The notes under the pieces: generated by a model
Seen by the model: the letters and a program-made list of their open reading frames with translations, nothing else
What the model was told of the DNA's origin: nothing
The model's database searches: none
Shown here: positions 1-12,443 of the stretch, one piece after another
Numbering within the stretch: position 1 is the first letter of the stretch
How the letters are laid out: each line of letters begins with the position of its first letter
Source of the DNA: Seiridium cupressi
Taxonomy: Eukaryota > Ascomycota > Sordariomycetes > Amphisphaeriales > Sporocadaceae
DNA length: 64,000 nucleotides
Reading direction: 5' to 3'
Assembly (NCBI GenBank): GCA_036674765.1
Contig: JARVKI010000111.1
Location: forward strand, 62,001 to 126,000
Position numbers and translations under genes: made by a program

Positions 1-658
1 GTGCGGCCTACGCTCGGACAGGATCCACCTTGTTACGCATGCAGCATTCACAAACCCGGTCGTCATGAAGATTTCCGAGATTCCTGATCGCTTGTCAGCA
101 GATGAGGTAGACGGAGAGGCCATCAGCGCCGATGATGTTGAGATGTCCAACGAGATCAGTTATCATCATAGACTGTCAAGTTTTGGGATTGTGCCAGAGA
201 TTCTAGGCTTAGTCACAGAGAAGGGTCGTGGATTCATTGGTTATCTCATGGCGAATCTCAAAGGCGCCGTTACGTACGAGGAGATCAGGAACAGGGGCAA
301 GGCTGTACTAGAGAGTGACATACAGGACTGCCTTGATCTCGTAAGGAATATGCATGCCCGTAATGTCTACCATGGCGATCTACATCTTGACAAAATCATG
401 AGATGTCCGGATGGATCTAATTATATTATTGGCCTGGGGCTCGCGGATGAGTTGGCCGATGATCTGTTGGTTGAGGATCACCCTATCATGTCTGCCCAGG
501 ACGAGCTTCAAGCCCTGGAGAGTAGTCTGAGAACTATAGGTGGGCCTACGAGACATACCCATGACGATGAGCAAAAGGAGGGCGACGACAGCAAGCAAAA
601 GAGAGACGATGAAGATAGCAGTGGGAGAGCGTCAAAGAGAACTCGGCATAATGAGTGA
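1..658 (+). CDS. Protein-kinase-like protein, 3' part, cut by window edge
   Basis: The frame is open from base 2 to the stop at 656-658, so the first in-window ATG (65) need not be the true start. The middle part resembles the C-lobe of a degenerate protein kinase or phosphotransferase: an HGDLHLDK segment takes the place of the catalytic HxDxxxxN loop, and an IGLGLAD segment stands where a DFG motif would be. The catalytic Asp is kept, but the usual Asn is Lys and the DFG Asp is missing, which suggests weak or no kinase activity. The C-terminus is charged and low-complexity (DDEQKEGDD, RASKRTRHNE), like a nuclear basic tail. Small orphan kinase-like proteins of this sort are common in filamentous fungi. 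The biological role is unknown. Confidence 0.6.
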   Translation, partial: CGLRSDRIHLVTHAAFTNPVVMKISEIPDRLSADEVDGEAISADDVEMSNEISYHHRLSSFGIVPEILGLVTEKGRGFIGYLMANLKGAVTYEEIRNRGKAVLESDIQDCLDLVRNMHARNVYHGDLHLDKIMRCPDGSNYIIGLGLADELADDLLVEDHPIMSAQDELQALESSLRTIGGPTRHTHDDEQKEGDDSKQKRDDEDSSGRASKRTRHNE

Positions 659-1518
659 AACTTGGGATTGTCCTTTATATTTTAGTCTGCAATGGCAAGT
701 GGTAGTCCTGCAAGAACCTCCATGGCTTATATAAAAGCCATAAGCATTGCCCAAGAAAAGAATATCAATCTCATTACATTCCCTCTCAACAATTTACGAG
801 CCGCGCCAGTTCCAGCGTATGCTGGGATTTTCAACTTGTCATTTTGCCATCATTTGTATTTAAGAAGCATAATATCTTGGACGAAACATCCGCTGACTCG
901 CAGTCCATTGCATGTTAGAAGATGCATCAGTTTTGTCATCATCCTCATTGCAGATTGAAACGCACACTTGAACCAATGATGCCTTCTCAAACGCGGGAAT
1001 CATTGTGGGCAATCACCGGAAGTCCAGATATCATTCGTGAGTGAGATTGACCCGCAGACGGTGGCTGCTTTACAAGCCACATGTAAAAGTACTCCGCAAG
1101 AATGATTGGCTTCTGAGTACACATCCGCCAATTTCCGTCCCCGTCGAGGTGCATATCCTCCATTTTTATCCCTGTCGAGGTGCATATCCTCCATTTTTAT
1201 CACTGTCGGGGTGCATATCCTCCATTTTTATCCCTGTCGAGTGCATGTTCAAACCACTACTGCAATCGCAGCCGGGCGTTACCTTCGCATTTAATGTCTG
1301 AAATGTTCCGTTATCAGGTTCTCCGTGGCTCGATATATATCTTGAAGGTCTTCCATCGGCTCGTAATCTGAATCGGCGATACTGTCATCTTGAAAATCAT
1401 CGTTCCTGCGTACGGTTTTTATTCAAGCCCTGAAAATATTCAATCTCTACTGACTTTGGACAAGTTGTGTTCTCCTTTTGAACTTAGTTTGGGCCCGCAT
1501 AATTCATCTCGCAGCATA
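659..1518. other. Intergenic region with minisatellite
   Basis: No convincing gene is seen. The short frames here are produced by the 31-bp tandem repeat at 1143-1246 or lack start and splice signals. The right part is presumably the 5' flank of the zinc-finger-like gene that starts at 1519. Confidence 0.6.
1143..1246 (+). repeat. 31-bp tandem repeat, about 3.3 copies
   Basis: Copies of a 31-bp unit starting GTCGAGGTGCATATCC begin at 1143, 1174, 1205 and 1236. The third copy has two substitutions and the fourth is truncated. The unit is 31 bp, not a multiple of three, so the array shifts frame every copy and is unlikely to encode protein. It lies about 270 bp upstream of the next gene's start. 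Confidence 0.9.
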
Positions 1519-3850
1519 ATGCAGGCAAATCAAGGTGGACCAATTGACGCACAAGCAACTGCGCCTCGGCACGGCGACCACCAGGGCAACGAGTCAGGCC
1601 CCACAAAAGTGAACACGAGAGTGTGTAGTGCCCAAAAACCGTTACTTTGCTAGACGGAACTCAGCTCACTGGCTTATACAGATCTCCGACGGCGCCCAGT
1701 TATACTCAAACCGCGGGGTCCATCTTGAGCATGGGCCGTTGGTGCGGAACGTGGGCGAGCACCTGGTGGATGACGAAGTTGAGGATGCTCATCAGTTTTA
1801 TGCTGAATATGGGAACGTGCTGAACAACTCTTTGTTGATCTCAACTCATGGTCCAACTCAGCCGCAAGGGGGGCTCATTTTGCCATATGGTCCACTGGCA
1901 AACTCATACTCGGAGCAATCAGCACTTTCAGACTCGTCACATGGCATGTCGTTCTCGGTCAACACAGCCCACACCTCATCGATGCTTCCACCACCCGCGC
2001 GCAGCTTAGATGCACTTTTGCTCACAGGTATGCAATGTGTTACTATTGCGCACCCAGAACCACCACCTGGCGACATCCTAGAGAACAATGCGGCGGAGAG
2101 CGATCTATGTCTAGCGAAGACAGATGACGAAGAGATTCCACTTTTCCCATGGCGACATCATTTCTCATGGGAGACAGAGGGCCTGGCGTTCGCCGGCGAA
2201 CCGCTCTTTGCCCATGGATATGACCACCGAGTCGAAGAAGGCCATTCATCATCAAACAAGGAAACCGGGCTGATGACCAGCAGTGAATATGACCCACGAT
2301 GGCCTTGTCTGTGTGGCCTAGAAATTCATGATGGCGTCAATTCAACTCTGGTCGAAGACGGGGATATCTCACGTGCCTCGCAGGCAAGTCTCGCTGCTGA
2401 AGCATTGCAAGAATTCTGTAAACGTTTCATAGAGCTTCTCCATGACGATTACTGGCGATCGAGGGGACCTCAAAGGTCCAATGATAAACATCATCAGGCA
2501 TCGTTAAATGGCTACGACACTCAACCGTACAATAATTCACATAACAGTAATGGTTCAAAGGCTACTGGAAGTCTGCAGCACCATCGCCGCACTCGGGGCA
2601 CTGGCAGCAGTGATGGCGAGAGCGATGATGGGAACGATAGTCTTGGCGACAAAACTGACAGAAAGAGTGAAAAGGACACCCGCCGGGTCGACTGTCCTTT
2701 CTACAGGAGATATCCAGATGCTAACAGTCAATGCACAAAAAAAGGATTTGCAGATGTCACGAAACTAAAGGGGCATCTGAAAACGTTGCATCCTCCCGAG
2801 TCCTGTTTGCGCTGCGGGCAATCCATCTATGTCGAGCAGGACCGCTTGCACTCATGTTTGTATCCCGACCTACCTACCAAAGAACGGGCCACTTTATTCA
2901 TGACGGAGGATTCCTTGATTCAACTAAACAAGCCAGCGAAAAGGAAAAGTAAGAAGAGATCACTCCGCCATCAGTGGATCGAAATCTACAAGATACTTTT
3001 CCCACGAGCAAAATCTCCCTGGCCTAGTCCATATGTGGATTGTCGTTTGGCAGAAAAGGAGAAGTTGCTAAAACATCATTTAGAGGAAAGACTTCCTCAT
3101 CTTTCGCACTTAGTCGCAGAAATCAGTCCACCCATGTATCTCGCGTGTCGTCATCAACTCGACAAAGTGGTACAAGATGCTGGTAGGATTTGGATCGGTC
3201 AAGTGATTAGTGAGCTCTGGTCTATGCAACAGCCTAGTTCAAGGAACGGAGAATCTTCATCCCGCAATGGGTCGTACGAATCTGAGGATTCCACACCTGG
3301 ATCGGGGCGCAGCGTGGTATGTGAAACTGTAGGCATGGATCAAACAACATCCTGCTTGCCCTTTCAAATGCAACAAATTGCGGACATGACATCGACAAGG
3401 TTTCCCCAGTTAGGGACAAACGGTAAATCGCCGATCCATACGCTAGACTTCAATTTGGCAAACAGTACTGATGACTATCCGAACGACTGGAGCTGGGCCT
3501 TCCAAGCGCAATCTCTGCCCAGACACCCACAACTTGTTTTACCTAGCGATGAACAGGGCACGAACCGTCCAGGCAAGGATTTCGCAGACACCACAAGTGA
3601 TGCAATGACATCTATTCCGCAATTCCCCCTAGATGCCGTTTTCAACCAATTTGACAAAACCTGGCATGGAAGTCGCCATTGTGAAGATACTACACACCCC
3701 TCGTATCCCACGCAATTCAGGCCTCATCCAAGTGACCAGAACACAAATCGTCATTTGGCAGAGCATTCAATACCAGAAGACGGTGGTCAATCAAACATGT
3801 GGAGGTCCCAAGCAATTTTACCTTGGGAGGATTACGTGGCCAATTTGTAG
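1519..3850 (+). CDS. C2H2-type zinc-finger-like hypothetical protein
   Basis: Proposed exons are 1519-1620 and 1682-3850, giving about 756 residues. The long frame has no ATG until deep inside, so I joined it to an upstream ATG exon by a 61-nt intron (donor gtgtgt at 1621, acceptor tacag at 1681) that restores the frame exactly. Residues about 371-427 hold a fungal Cys/His region: CPFYRRYP, a downstream C, LKGHLKTLH, then CLRCGQ and a final H/C pair, followed by a basic KRKSKKR stretch. The C-terminal half is polar and disordered. Proteins of this layout are widespread in filamentous ascomycetes and mostly unstudied; DNA binding is possible but not shown. The N-terminal exon is the least certain part. 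Confidence 0.65.
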
Positions 3851-5564
3851 CATCAATGAGGATACCAGTCTTCGGATTCGCAAGTTTCTTCTTCCCGGAA
3901 TCATCACTTGGTGTCTTTGTAACGCTGGGGATGTGCTCATGTGGTGACTATCCGGCCGAGTCCTCAGAATTTACGATTTCTGGTAGTGATATTGGTCAAG
4001 TTCGAAACTTGGTAGGACTTCTTCGATGGGGGGTTCTACTGACACCTGCATGGGGGGGACTACAGTACCTGGGGTGCTGACCACGGGGTAATATCATGTG
4101 ATCTGCTCGCGGGAGTCGTGGATGGACTGTGAATCTTCCCGACGTTTCCACGCCTGCTCTCATTCTATTTGTACAAGGTTTCTACGCGCCTGGCTGCGGC
4201 TTCCTTGTTGGTATAGCTACAAGTGATGGGGCCGGTCCATTGACATTTAATGCCCGGTCAGAAAAGCTTCTCACTGCATTGTCAGGTCAGCCTCCACCAA
4301 CACCTCTGTCAGAGATTTGATTGAGTATTGATGTAGTGTCGGTAGTGTACGCCCAGTTTCCACTTGGGGGGAGTCAGTCAGAGTTTGAGTCAGTTCCTTT
4401 GAAAATAAGAACACCACCACAATTGCGGCTTAGGATAATATGTTGGTAAAAAGAGAAGTGCGAGCAGTTTGGAGCATCGATAGCTCGCCGGAGAAGTTCT
4501 GGGAGGTCAAGGAGAAGGAGATCGTAGATTATATGGCGAAGGAGGTACACGTTCCTGTTAGTCACAACTGAAGCCTTTGAGGAGCATCACTACTGATATA
4601 TAACATGTTATTATTTGGCGCAGTATTTTTGGCACATGGATTCACACTACTTTTCGAAGAGTCGATAAGCTTTTGTGACAACCTTTTCAGTGATTGTTAA
4701 TATTAGCCAGCGAAATCCTCATCGTATCTGAGAGGTAATAGCCGAGTCGGGAATTAACACAGCCTCCAATACGGTGTACAGACCCGAGCTGCCTGTGGTC
4801 AGCTGACCATGTAACCTCAGCACCCATTGCGTATATATTGACCAATCAACGGCTTACTATGCTAGCATTGATACGATAGCCTGAATTCACGCCAAAGACA
4901 ATGTCAGGTGCGAGTAGCAAATTGTAGACCATAAATTGGATCTTAAGGATAGGCCCTCTACTTTACTTTCATTAGACAGGATAAGGACGTGCCCTAGATG
5001 TGCTATCTGAGGACTGCAACCAGAAGATGTTAGATACTGGCCAAAATATTGGGATTGAGGTTTTGTATGGACTGATTGATTTCTCGTTTATCTCACTCTC
5101 AAATAACCACTTTGATTATCATTGTTCCGTCTACTTACGCTCTCATAAGCCCATCGTATCTCGAATGCAACACAGCTCTACAGGCGTCAAAGTGGCTGAT
5201 AAATAGACCGAAGGAAAATGTTGCGTCCAAGGCGAAAAGCCCTTATTACTGCTCGAGTGTTACGATATGATACCCCCCACAGGATCAAAGTTTGCTGGCA
5301 GAAGGATTGCTGATGTCTTGGCTCATTTCAATATTCCTGTATGTTGTAAGCTCGGATGGCTGGCGCAGAGTTTGGTCAAGAACTAAAAGTGGAAATGCGG
5401 TCTTTATTGAGATATCTGTACTGAGCGAAAGAAGTATAAAGGTGACCATTGATCCGCTCACCGGGAGAGATTTCAATGCACCATTCAACACATTATTCTA
5501 TAGTTTCATTTCCAGCTCCATCTCCGCTCTACGCAACACGCTTCGCGTCCCAACATCGTTCACA
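3851..5564. other. Intergenic, AT-rich, no gene seen
   Basis: Only short frames with no recognisable sequence or consistent splice signals occur here. The last 150 bases form the promoter of the secreted protein gene at 5565. Confidence 0.6.
5435..5440 (+). promoter_or_regulatory. TATA box of the secreted-protein gene
   Basis: TATAAA in a clean context lies about 125 bp upstream of the ATG at 5565, a usual distance once a short 5' UTR is allowed for. Confidence 0.45.
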
Positions 5565-6190
5565 ATGTACTTCACATCTGCGATCGCAACTCTCTTCCTG
5601 CTCGCCACCTCCATCAAGGCAGCCCCGGTGGAGGATGACTTCAATCTCCTAGACCGAGCAGACGGAGGCTACTCCGTCCGCCCGAACGACGACGACACCC
5701 GCACCGTCATGGATTTCACCCCATTGGCGGGCCTGAACATCGCCGCAGACGCCAGCCCAGCCCTCATAGAGCGCGGGCTCGAGCCACGAGCCAGCACCGT
5801 CTGCGAGGGCGGCCTCCTGGATCACAACAATCTCGTCGATGCTTGGCTGTGCCTGATGAATTACGTGGGCAGCGGGCGCCACAGCGGCCAAAACACGGCG
5901 GACTTTGTAAGTAGCTCCACATGCTTTCCGCCGGCCCGAAAAACAATAGCTTACAAGATGTCCCCCCATACAAGTGCAAAGTCGGAAGTGTGGTGGTCTA
6001 TAACTGCAACTACAATGCCAACTGTATGACGCGCGACGTCATCCAGAATGCCCTGACAGCCGTCAGTCTGAGCTGTGGCGACCTGGGCAAGGGCTATGAG
6101 CGATGCAAGGCGAGCTGCGGTGTCCCGGACAGCACGATCGGCAGGAAGACCAACGGCGATGACTTTTGTTGGTCTGGCTTCAAGGGCTGA
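5565..6190 (+). CDS. Small secreted cysteine-rich protein
   Basis: Exons are 5565-5906 and 5975-6190 (185 residues), joined across a 68-nt intron with a canonical gtaagt donor at 5907 and acceptor tacaag; only this acceptor keeps the frame. The N-terminus is a signal peptide (hydrophobic TSAIATLFLLATSIKA followed by APVEDD). The mature part has nine Cys, clustered in the second exon with NCNYNANC and CKASC motifs, and ends at FCWSGFKG. The first ATG of the open frame after the TATA box was taken as start; the frame is open upstream but has no signal-like sequence there. I do not recognise a named domain. Size, secretion and Cys content fit an apoplastic effector-like or extracellular protein, which is inference. 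Confidence 0.75.
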
Positions 6191-6945
6191 GAGCTGTGAT
6201 CGGTCAATACTGAAATGATTCAGCCAGTCTCAGCAGCTTCCCCTGATTGATTCTTGGACATGCGTCTCGCCGCAGTCCCAGCCACACTCTTTTCCATCAT
6301 TTTGTAGTTCTCTTAGACCATGTAGTCTTATATCACCAATCCACTCCCACCATTTGCATGTTGAAGTATCATGACATAAAAAGAAGAAAATCTTGACACA
6401 TTCAGTGAGGATTTTTGTTGTTTCGTAATCAATCACTACCCATTAGACTGCTCATATCACTGGACTACCTCTCACCTGTACAGGCAGAACTTGCCCCAAA
6501 CAAAAGACTTTTATTAGTATCCTCTTTTTGAATAAAATCTCAACTGGCAGCATAGGGCTATTGGACGATCGTACCGTTCAATACTCCCACTCGGATGAAG
6601 TTGGAAACTTTGGCGTATAAAGCAATTCATAGAGGGGAACAAATGATGATGCAAAATATATGGCTGTATTACCCATGATATAGTAAATGCTATGATGTTG
6701 TTTCCAATGATCGCAACTCAAACCTTCCATTCACCAAAATCAATATGCCGGCATCCAATCCGCAGATGCATTAAGTCCTCGCCATCACCATCGACTGAAA
6801 AGTCTGCAAATGTCTACTATAAACGCCAGACCCCATTATTTTGCTGCTTGCGTGAGCCAAACCAGGCCTCGTACACAGAATACACGAGTCAAAATTGCAT
6901 CCACTATGTACAATACCCATCCACACTAGCCATGCTTTCGATCGA
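6191..6945. other. Intergenic between convergent genes
   Basis: This stretch lies between the convergent 3' ends of the secreted-protein gene (+) and the class VII chitin synthase gene (-). It contains AT-rich 3' UTR-like sequence and no supported gene. Confidence 0.6.
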
Positions 6946-9900
6946 TTACATGTTCGCCAGTTCATTATCAATCTGTCGGTCCATGAATGTTCTCCTCTCA
7001 CCGGCCAACTCTGTCTGGAGTCGCTGCTCGACGAGAGCACGGACCTGCTTCTTGGTGACGGTGTCGAGGTCGACTTCTCTTAGCGTAGCTTGAATAGCCT
7101 CCACGATCATGCCGTCGTCAGGTCCCATGACTCCACGTTGGAAGTCAAACGAGGCCGTGCTTTGGTTGCCAACGCCGTGCCCAAGTGGTGCACGAGCTCC
7201 GCCGCTGTAGCCCAGAGTAGCTTGTGACTGTCTGTGCATGTCGCGGGACGGCGAGATGTTGGCTACGCTGCGCAGATTCGACATGCTAGGTCTGTCCTGG
7301 TACGGGGTCTGCATGCGCTGGACATCACCAAAAGAAGCTGTGGACTGGCGATGCATCGGGTGGTCGGCGTACGGAGCATAGTTCGAGTTCCTCGTCATGG
7401 AGCCGTAAGGGGCGGGGGATTGGGAGGTGGGTGGCATGAAGGTAGAGCCAGCCCGGTTGCCCTGGAGGCCATGAAGAACAGACTGCTGGCGAACTGAGCT
7501 GTAGACAGACTTCATGTCGTCCATCTCGTACGAATCATCGAATGGCTGGGCCTCGGCCTTTTCCGAGTAATTGCCACGACGGCCAGGAAGGTTGTTGAGA
7601 ACAGCGTAGTCGTCCCAACGCTGAAGAGGGATGGAGCGCGGGTCGAAAGTCTCTCCGCCGACAGCAACCACTTGCCTAAATAATGCGTTAGTTGGTAGTC
7701 CAATAGGAGAACAGGTGTGGTCACATACTTGCTGCCCTTCTCTCCAATAACAATACGAGTATTACCCCAGGAGAAATCATCCTGCTTCCAGAACGAGTAG
7801 ATTGGCAAGACGAATGAATAAATAGGGAACGCGAGGATGTAGATAATCATCCAACCGATGTGCTGCCACTGTCGCTTCAAAATGAAGATGATTGCTTGAA
7901 GACCGTAGACAGCCGCCAACATGATGATCGAAATCATAGGGAATTGGCCAGTGTTGGTGGCGACACGATAGATCAGATATCCAAGATAGATGGTGGTGGC
8001 AGGGAGGATGATGGTTCCGGTAAGATCAATGAGGACCACAAATCGCATGGAGAAACAGCAGAAGCCGCACATGTCCTTGAGCATCATCAACTCTACTAAG
8101 TTGTGGATAGTAGAGTTGATCCATCGTCGTCTTTGGGACAACAGAACACTCCATTCCTCGGGCGCGGCAGTCTGACAGTAGGCATCGGCGATGAATTTGT
8201 ACGACATGTAGGGGAAGTGCTTGGTCATGAGCGTGGTGAGATATCGATCCTCTCCGAGGGAAAGAAGATTCTTTTTGTGGAGGGTATCCACGTTACAGAT
8301 ACTGTAGTCCTTAATGACGCCATCGGAGATGATTAAAGGCTTGCCCTTGTCAGCGGTGCGCAAACGATACATGGTGAAACTAGGGATTGGTTAGCAAGGC
8401 ACATAGAAGAGGATGGGGTTTGATCGACTCACCATCCGGGAAGACAAGTGACACTCCCGAAGAGAGATTCGAAAGCCTTTGCAAGATGATGGGAGATGAA
8501 GTATTCGTAGACTTGAATCATACTCCACCATGATCTTTCCTCGTTCTGCAGGCCGGTCTCACCGCAGATACCAGCAATCTTCGAGTTGTTTGCACAAGCA
8601 GCCACTAGTCGATTCAATGAGTCCTCACGAACAGAGGTATCGGCATCAACCATGAGGAGATATTCGTATAGCTCGGGATCCACGCCGATAATGTTGTTGA
8701 TCTGATGGAACATTTCCAGCTCGAGGGGGTTCATAGGGGCACGATGATGAACGCGGTTCAAGAAGCTCATGAGCAAGATCTGCGAGTCACGCTTTCCACG
8801 GTTGCCAGGCTTGGACTGAGTCTGTTCCGACTCCTTGCCAACCTTGACGACGACGAGGTAAGGGACAACGTTGCCCTCAAACTCATACAAACCGGAGTAG
8901 ACCTTTCCGTAGTTCAGCTGCTCGTTCCCATTTCCAACAGACTTGAAAGGCAAAGCAGGTGGGTCAACCTTGGGATCAACGCCCAAGATATCGAGGACAA
9001 TCTTGGGTGTCGGACGATCGTTGCCTTTACCGATGATCACACCGTCGCAAATGACGCAGATGAGCTTTCTCTTGTTGTCGTACTGAAGAGCAGTCAAAGA
9101 GTCCAGGGCCTTTCTCAGTGATTCTTCATCTTCGGTATATGCAGGCACCTGACAGATGACGAATTTGTCCTGGGGAGATGGCCGACGCTTGGAACCAAAT
9201 TGCAGCGCTGAGACAAACTTGAGCAAGATAACAGCACACAAGATGATGGTGAAGGCAAGAAGCAAGTAGTTGTTGACCTGGCATCGAGCACTGTACCGGA
9301 AATCAGGAATTCCGACGTAGAATGTGTTTTTGATGCAGTTGACGCTGTTGAGAGCGAGAGCGTAGGCTGTCTGGTTGTTCTTGACACTGTTGATTTGTGT
9401 GGTCCACAGATCCGTGATGTCCTGGCCCGGGTTCTCCTTGACGATATTTATGAGTGTAGTGTCCAAGAAGTTGTGTGCGCTGTCGGTGTAATACTTGATG
9501 GTGACAAAGTAATCTGTCAGATCGTAGATGCCACCGTTATATATGGCCCACATGTGACTCTCGTCAGAGCCCTCTGACTCGACCGTGGACTTGTCGTAGA
9601 CAAGATCACCATGATAATACTCCTTTATCCGAGGCTCAAAGTAGTCACGGTACCAAGTATCGGAGCTGAGCTTTGAGGTCGAATCGGGCTGCAGATATCC
9701 AGAGTAATGAATACCCTCGGTCAGCTCGGGAGTACTGTTTTGCTTCAAGTATGTGGTCCTGTCAATGCCAAGTCCCGGGCAAGAGAGTGGCAGGGGAGCC
9801 ACAAAGTACTCAGACAGGTCCAAGCCGGCAAATTGTTCCATATTAGACGAGCTGGTCTCGGTGTCGGTGTCACTGTGTTGCAATTTGTAAAACTTCGAGA

Positions 9901-12443
9901 GATCGTATACCTTTCCATGGATGGCGACCCAATAGTCGGTAGTTCCTGTGTGGGTTCCAACTTCATCGATATCCCAGGCCTTGTCGGAGTTGGGGCAGAG
10001 TAGTTTACCGAACCAAATAATCCAGAAGATGATGGTGGCATTGGCCAAGGCGATTAGGAACACGAGAACTAACTTCTCTCGCCATGCCATGCGGACATCA
10101 GGTCTCTTCATGCGACCAACGTACTTGAGGAGAGGTGACGGGATCCAGAAGGTCAATGCCCATACGAAAATAACCCATATTCTTCGACTGAAGGGAACCT
10201 CTTGCGTTTCGACGTGTTTGCCTTGAGCAAGATCCGGATCAAGACTGTTCACGAAATCCCCGTCGCCAGTGTAATAGATCTGGTCTCTGTGATTGTCTCC
10301 TTTATGACCCAGACCATAGTCGCCAGTGCTGACATTTCGCATGTTGGTTGGCGCGATTGATGGAGCAACGACATTGTTTGGGCCGAAAGTTACCTGACTT
10401 TGATTGCGAGAGTGTTGCATTAACTGGTCGCGGCTGTTGTTGGAATGTTGGTCCATCATGGGAGCACCAAAATAGCCGCTGCCCGCGTTGGAGTATCCCG
10501 TCTCAGGACCTGTGGCAGGAGGATGCATCATGCTAGCGCCCATGGGCATGTCACCAGGCTTCATATCAAGCATGCTTTCGGCCTCCCACCATGCGCTCTC
10601 ACGCATCCATACACGCTCTTTGCCCACGACGACCTCGCCGTTGCTCCAACCTCTCTCGAGAATCCATGTTTCAATGCCGTCACGGCCATCTCTACATCCC
10701 AGAGGAGCGAAGCGGGTGGTAAACTCATCGAGGTCAAAGTCAGCCGTGAAGTCCAAATTCTTGTTTCGGCGGTTGGCCCATTCGGGCAATCTCCAAGCGC
10801 GGAGTTGACGAGAAACGGTACCTGCAGACCATGCAGAGGTAATGGAGGGCAGAGCCGCCAGACTGGCAGGTGTCTCATCTGTGGGATGGAGTGAAAGGTG
10901 ATACCAAGCACGACTGCTAGCAAGCACTGTAGCGAGGTCGAAACGTCCGGCTCGACCAAGATTGATGCCAGCCCCAGGGACCGGGAAAAGCAGTTTCTTG
11001 AGGAAGCCGTCATCGTCGCTAGCGAGACCAACTTTTTCCAAAACGATCTCACGTTTTTCCAGCTCGTGTTGTCTGTCTCGACCGGCTGGACCTGTCATGA
11101 TGCCGAGGTCAGGCGCGACTTCCGAGACGGCATTTTGCATTTCACGCAACACAGAGCTTCCGGCGGGCGTTGCCTCCACACCGTCCTCTTTCATCTCCGC
11201 GTTGATTCCCGTGGTGTCGTCAAAAATGCCACGCATGGCGACAGCCTTGCCGAGAGTGGGATCCGGAATCTCGACAACGGTGAGACAGACAGTATCACTG
11301 CTTGGGTCATTCGATGTGGGTGTCCGGGCACCGCGGTCGTCGAAAGATTCGGTGCGGGATAATTGAATTGCGATCGCCTCGTTTGCCTTGGTAATCACCC
11401 AATCCACCAAGGCCTCATAGAGACCGCCAATAAGCGTCCGTCTGTCTTCTGTGCTGCATTTTGCCGCGAGCACCTCTGGATCAATACCAAGCAAGCCACC
11501 GACATCTTCACAGATGTCATCCAGGAGATCTTCGTCTACACTATAGTCGATCGTGTTACCTAGCTTCAGAAGCCCGGCCAGCGTTGATATGAAATTGCGG
11601 TGGGCGGAACCTTTGATACCAATCTCCTTCAAGGCAGCGCGGAAGTCGTCTGCGGCGGCAGCATCATCGGCAGTAGGGAGGTAAGATGGTGGGTCATATG
11701 TGCCTGATTTAGCCAACAATGAGTAGCTCGAAGCCGGCTTAAGACTGAGAAATTCTCTCTCAGCTGGGGTAGATGCGGATGTGAGCAAGTAGTAAAAGAC
11801 ATCAAAAGCTCTATAGCCAGCCTCGGATGGAATATTCAGTAGGCCTTTTGCTGTGTCAATACCACCCTGAGATAGAGCAAGCGTGCTGGCAGTGAGGTTG
11901 CCTGCCAAGTTAAGAGTCAAGGTGACGCCGAGAGCTGCCTGGTGAGGTGTGGCGGGATTGGTTGGAGTGACGCAATGAATAAATGGCCTGATGGCCTCCA
12001 GAGCAGTGAAGAGTGTGGACGGGATAGAGAGCGGAAGGGACTGGAGAAATGGCGCCAGAATTGAGGGAGTCGATGTGTGGAGAGAGCTACACCATGCCTG
12101 TCAGTTCTTAGTTCGGACCGTCTACAGAGATAACAAACCTGAGTATGATACAACCATCTTCGGCACGCCGCCGGGCGTGTTCCCACGCCCGAGCTGCAAG
12201 TGAAGGATCAACTGTACCTCCTGTTTTTCCATCTGGACCAGCTTGTGCAGCAGTCAACCAGGTATTGACTACAAGACTCGTGGCGGCATCGAGTTGATAT
12301 GGTTGCGACGACAAGTAGATGTTGTGTGTGCCATTCAACAAGGTGGTCGTCGATACCTGAGAGGCCTGCTGCCCAGGACCTCGGTGTCCGCTGGGTGAGT
12401 CGGAAGCCACCGAGTACATGGACATACGGGCTTGGTGATCCAT
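6946..12443 (-). CDS. csmB: Class VII chitin synthase with myosin-motor-like domain
   Basis: Four exons on the minus strand: 12443-12139, 12086-8433, 8379-7729 and 7675-6946, giving 1779 residues. The three introns are 52, 53 and 53 nt with gtttgt, gtgagt and gtatgt donors, and the phases fit. The N-terminal third is a reduced myosin-motor-like region ([11 protein letters not shown] is recognisable) with no GESGSGK P-loop, as is typical of class VII enzymes. It is followed by a membrane segment, a cytochrome-b5-like part and the glycosyltransferase-2 core with [18 protein letters not shown] and QRRRW, the active-site signature. After the C-terminal membrane helices comes a DEK_C-like tail ([10 protein letters not shown]). 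The enzyme polymerises N-acetylglucosamine from UDP-GlcNAc at the hyphal tip membrane. It is divergent to the class V gene. CHS7 and chsVb are alternative names used in Fusarium. Confidence 0.93.

Noticed and set aside
1628..1681. Non-ATG start of the 740-codon frame
   Set aside because: The frame starts with GTG, not a normal eukaryotic start; splicing to the ATG exon at 1519 explains the frame better.
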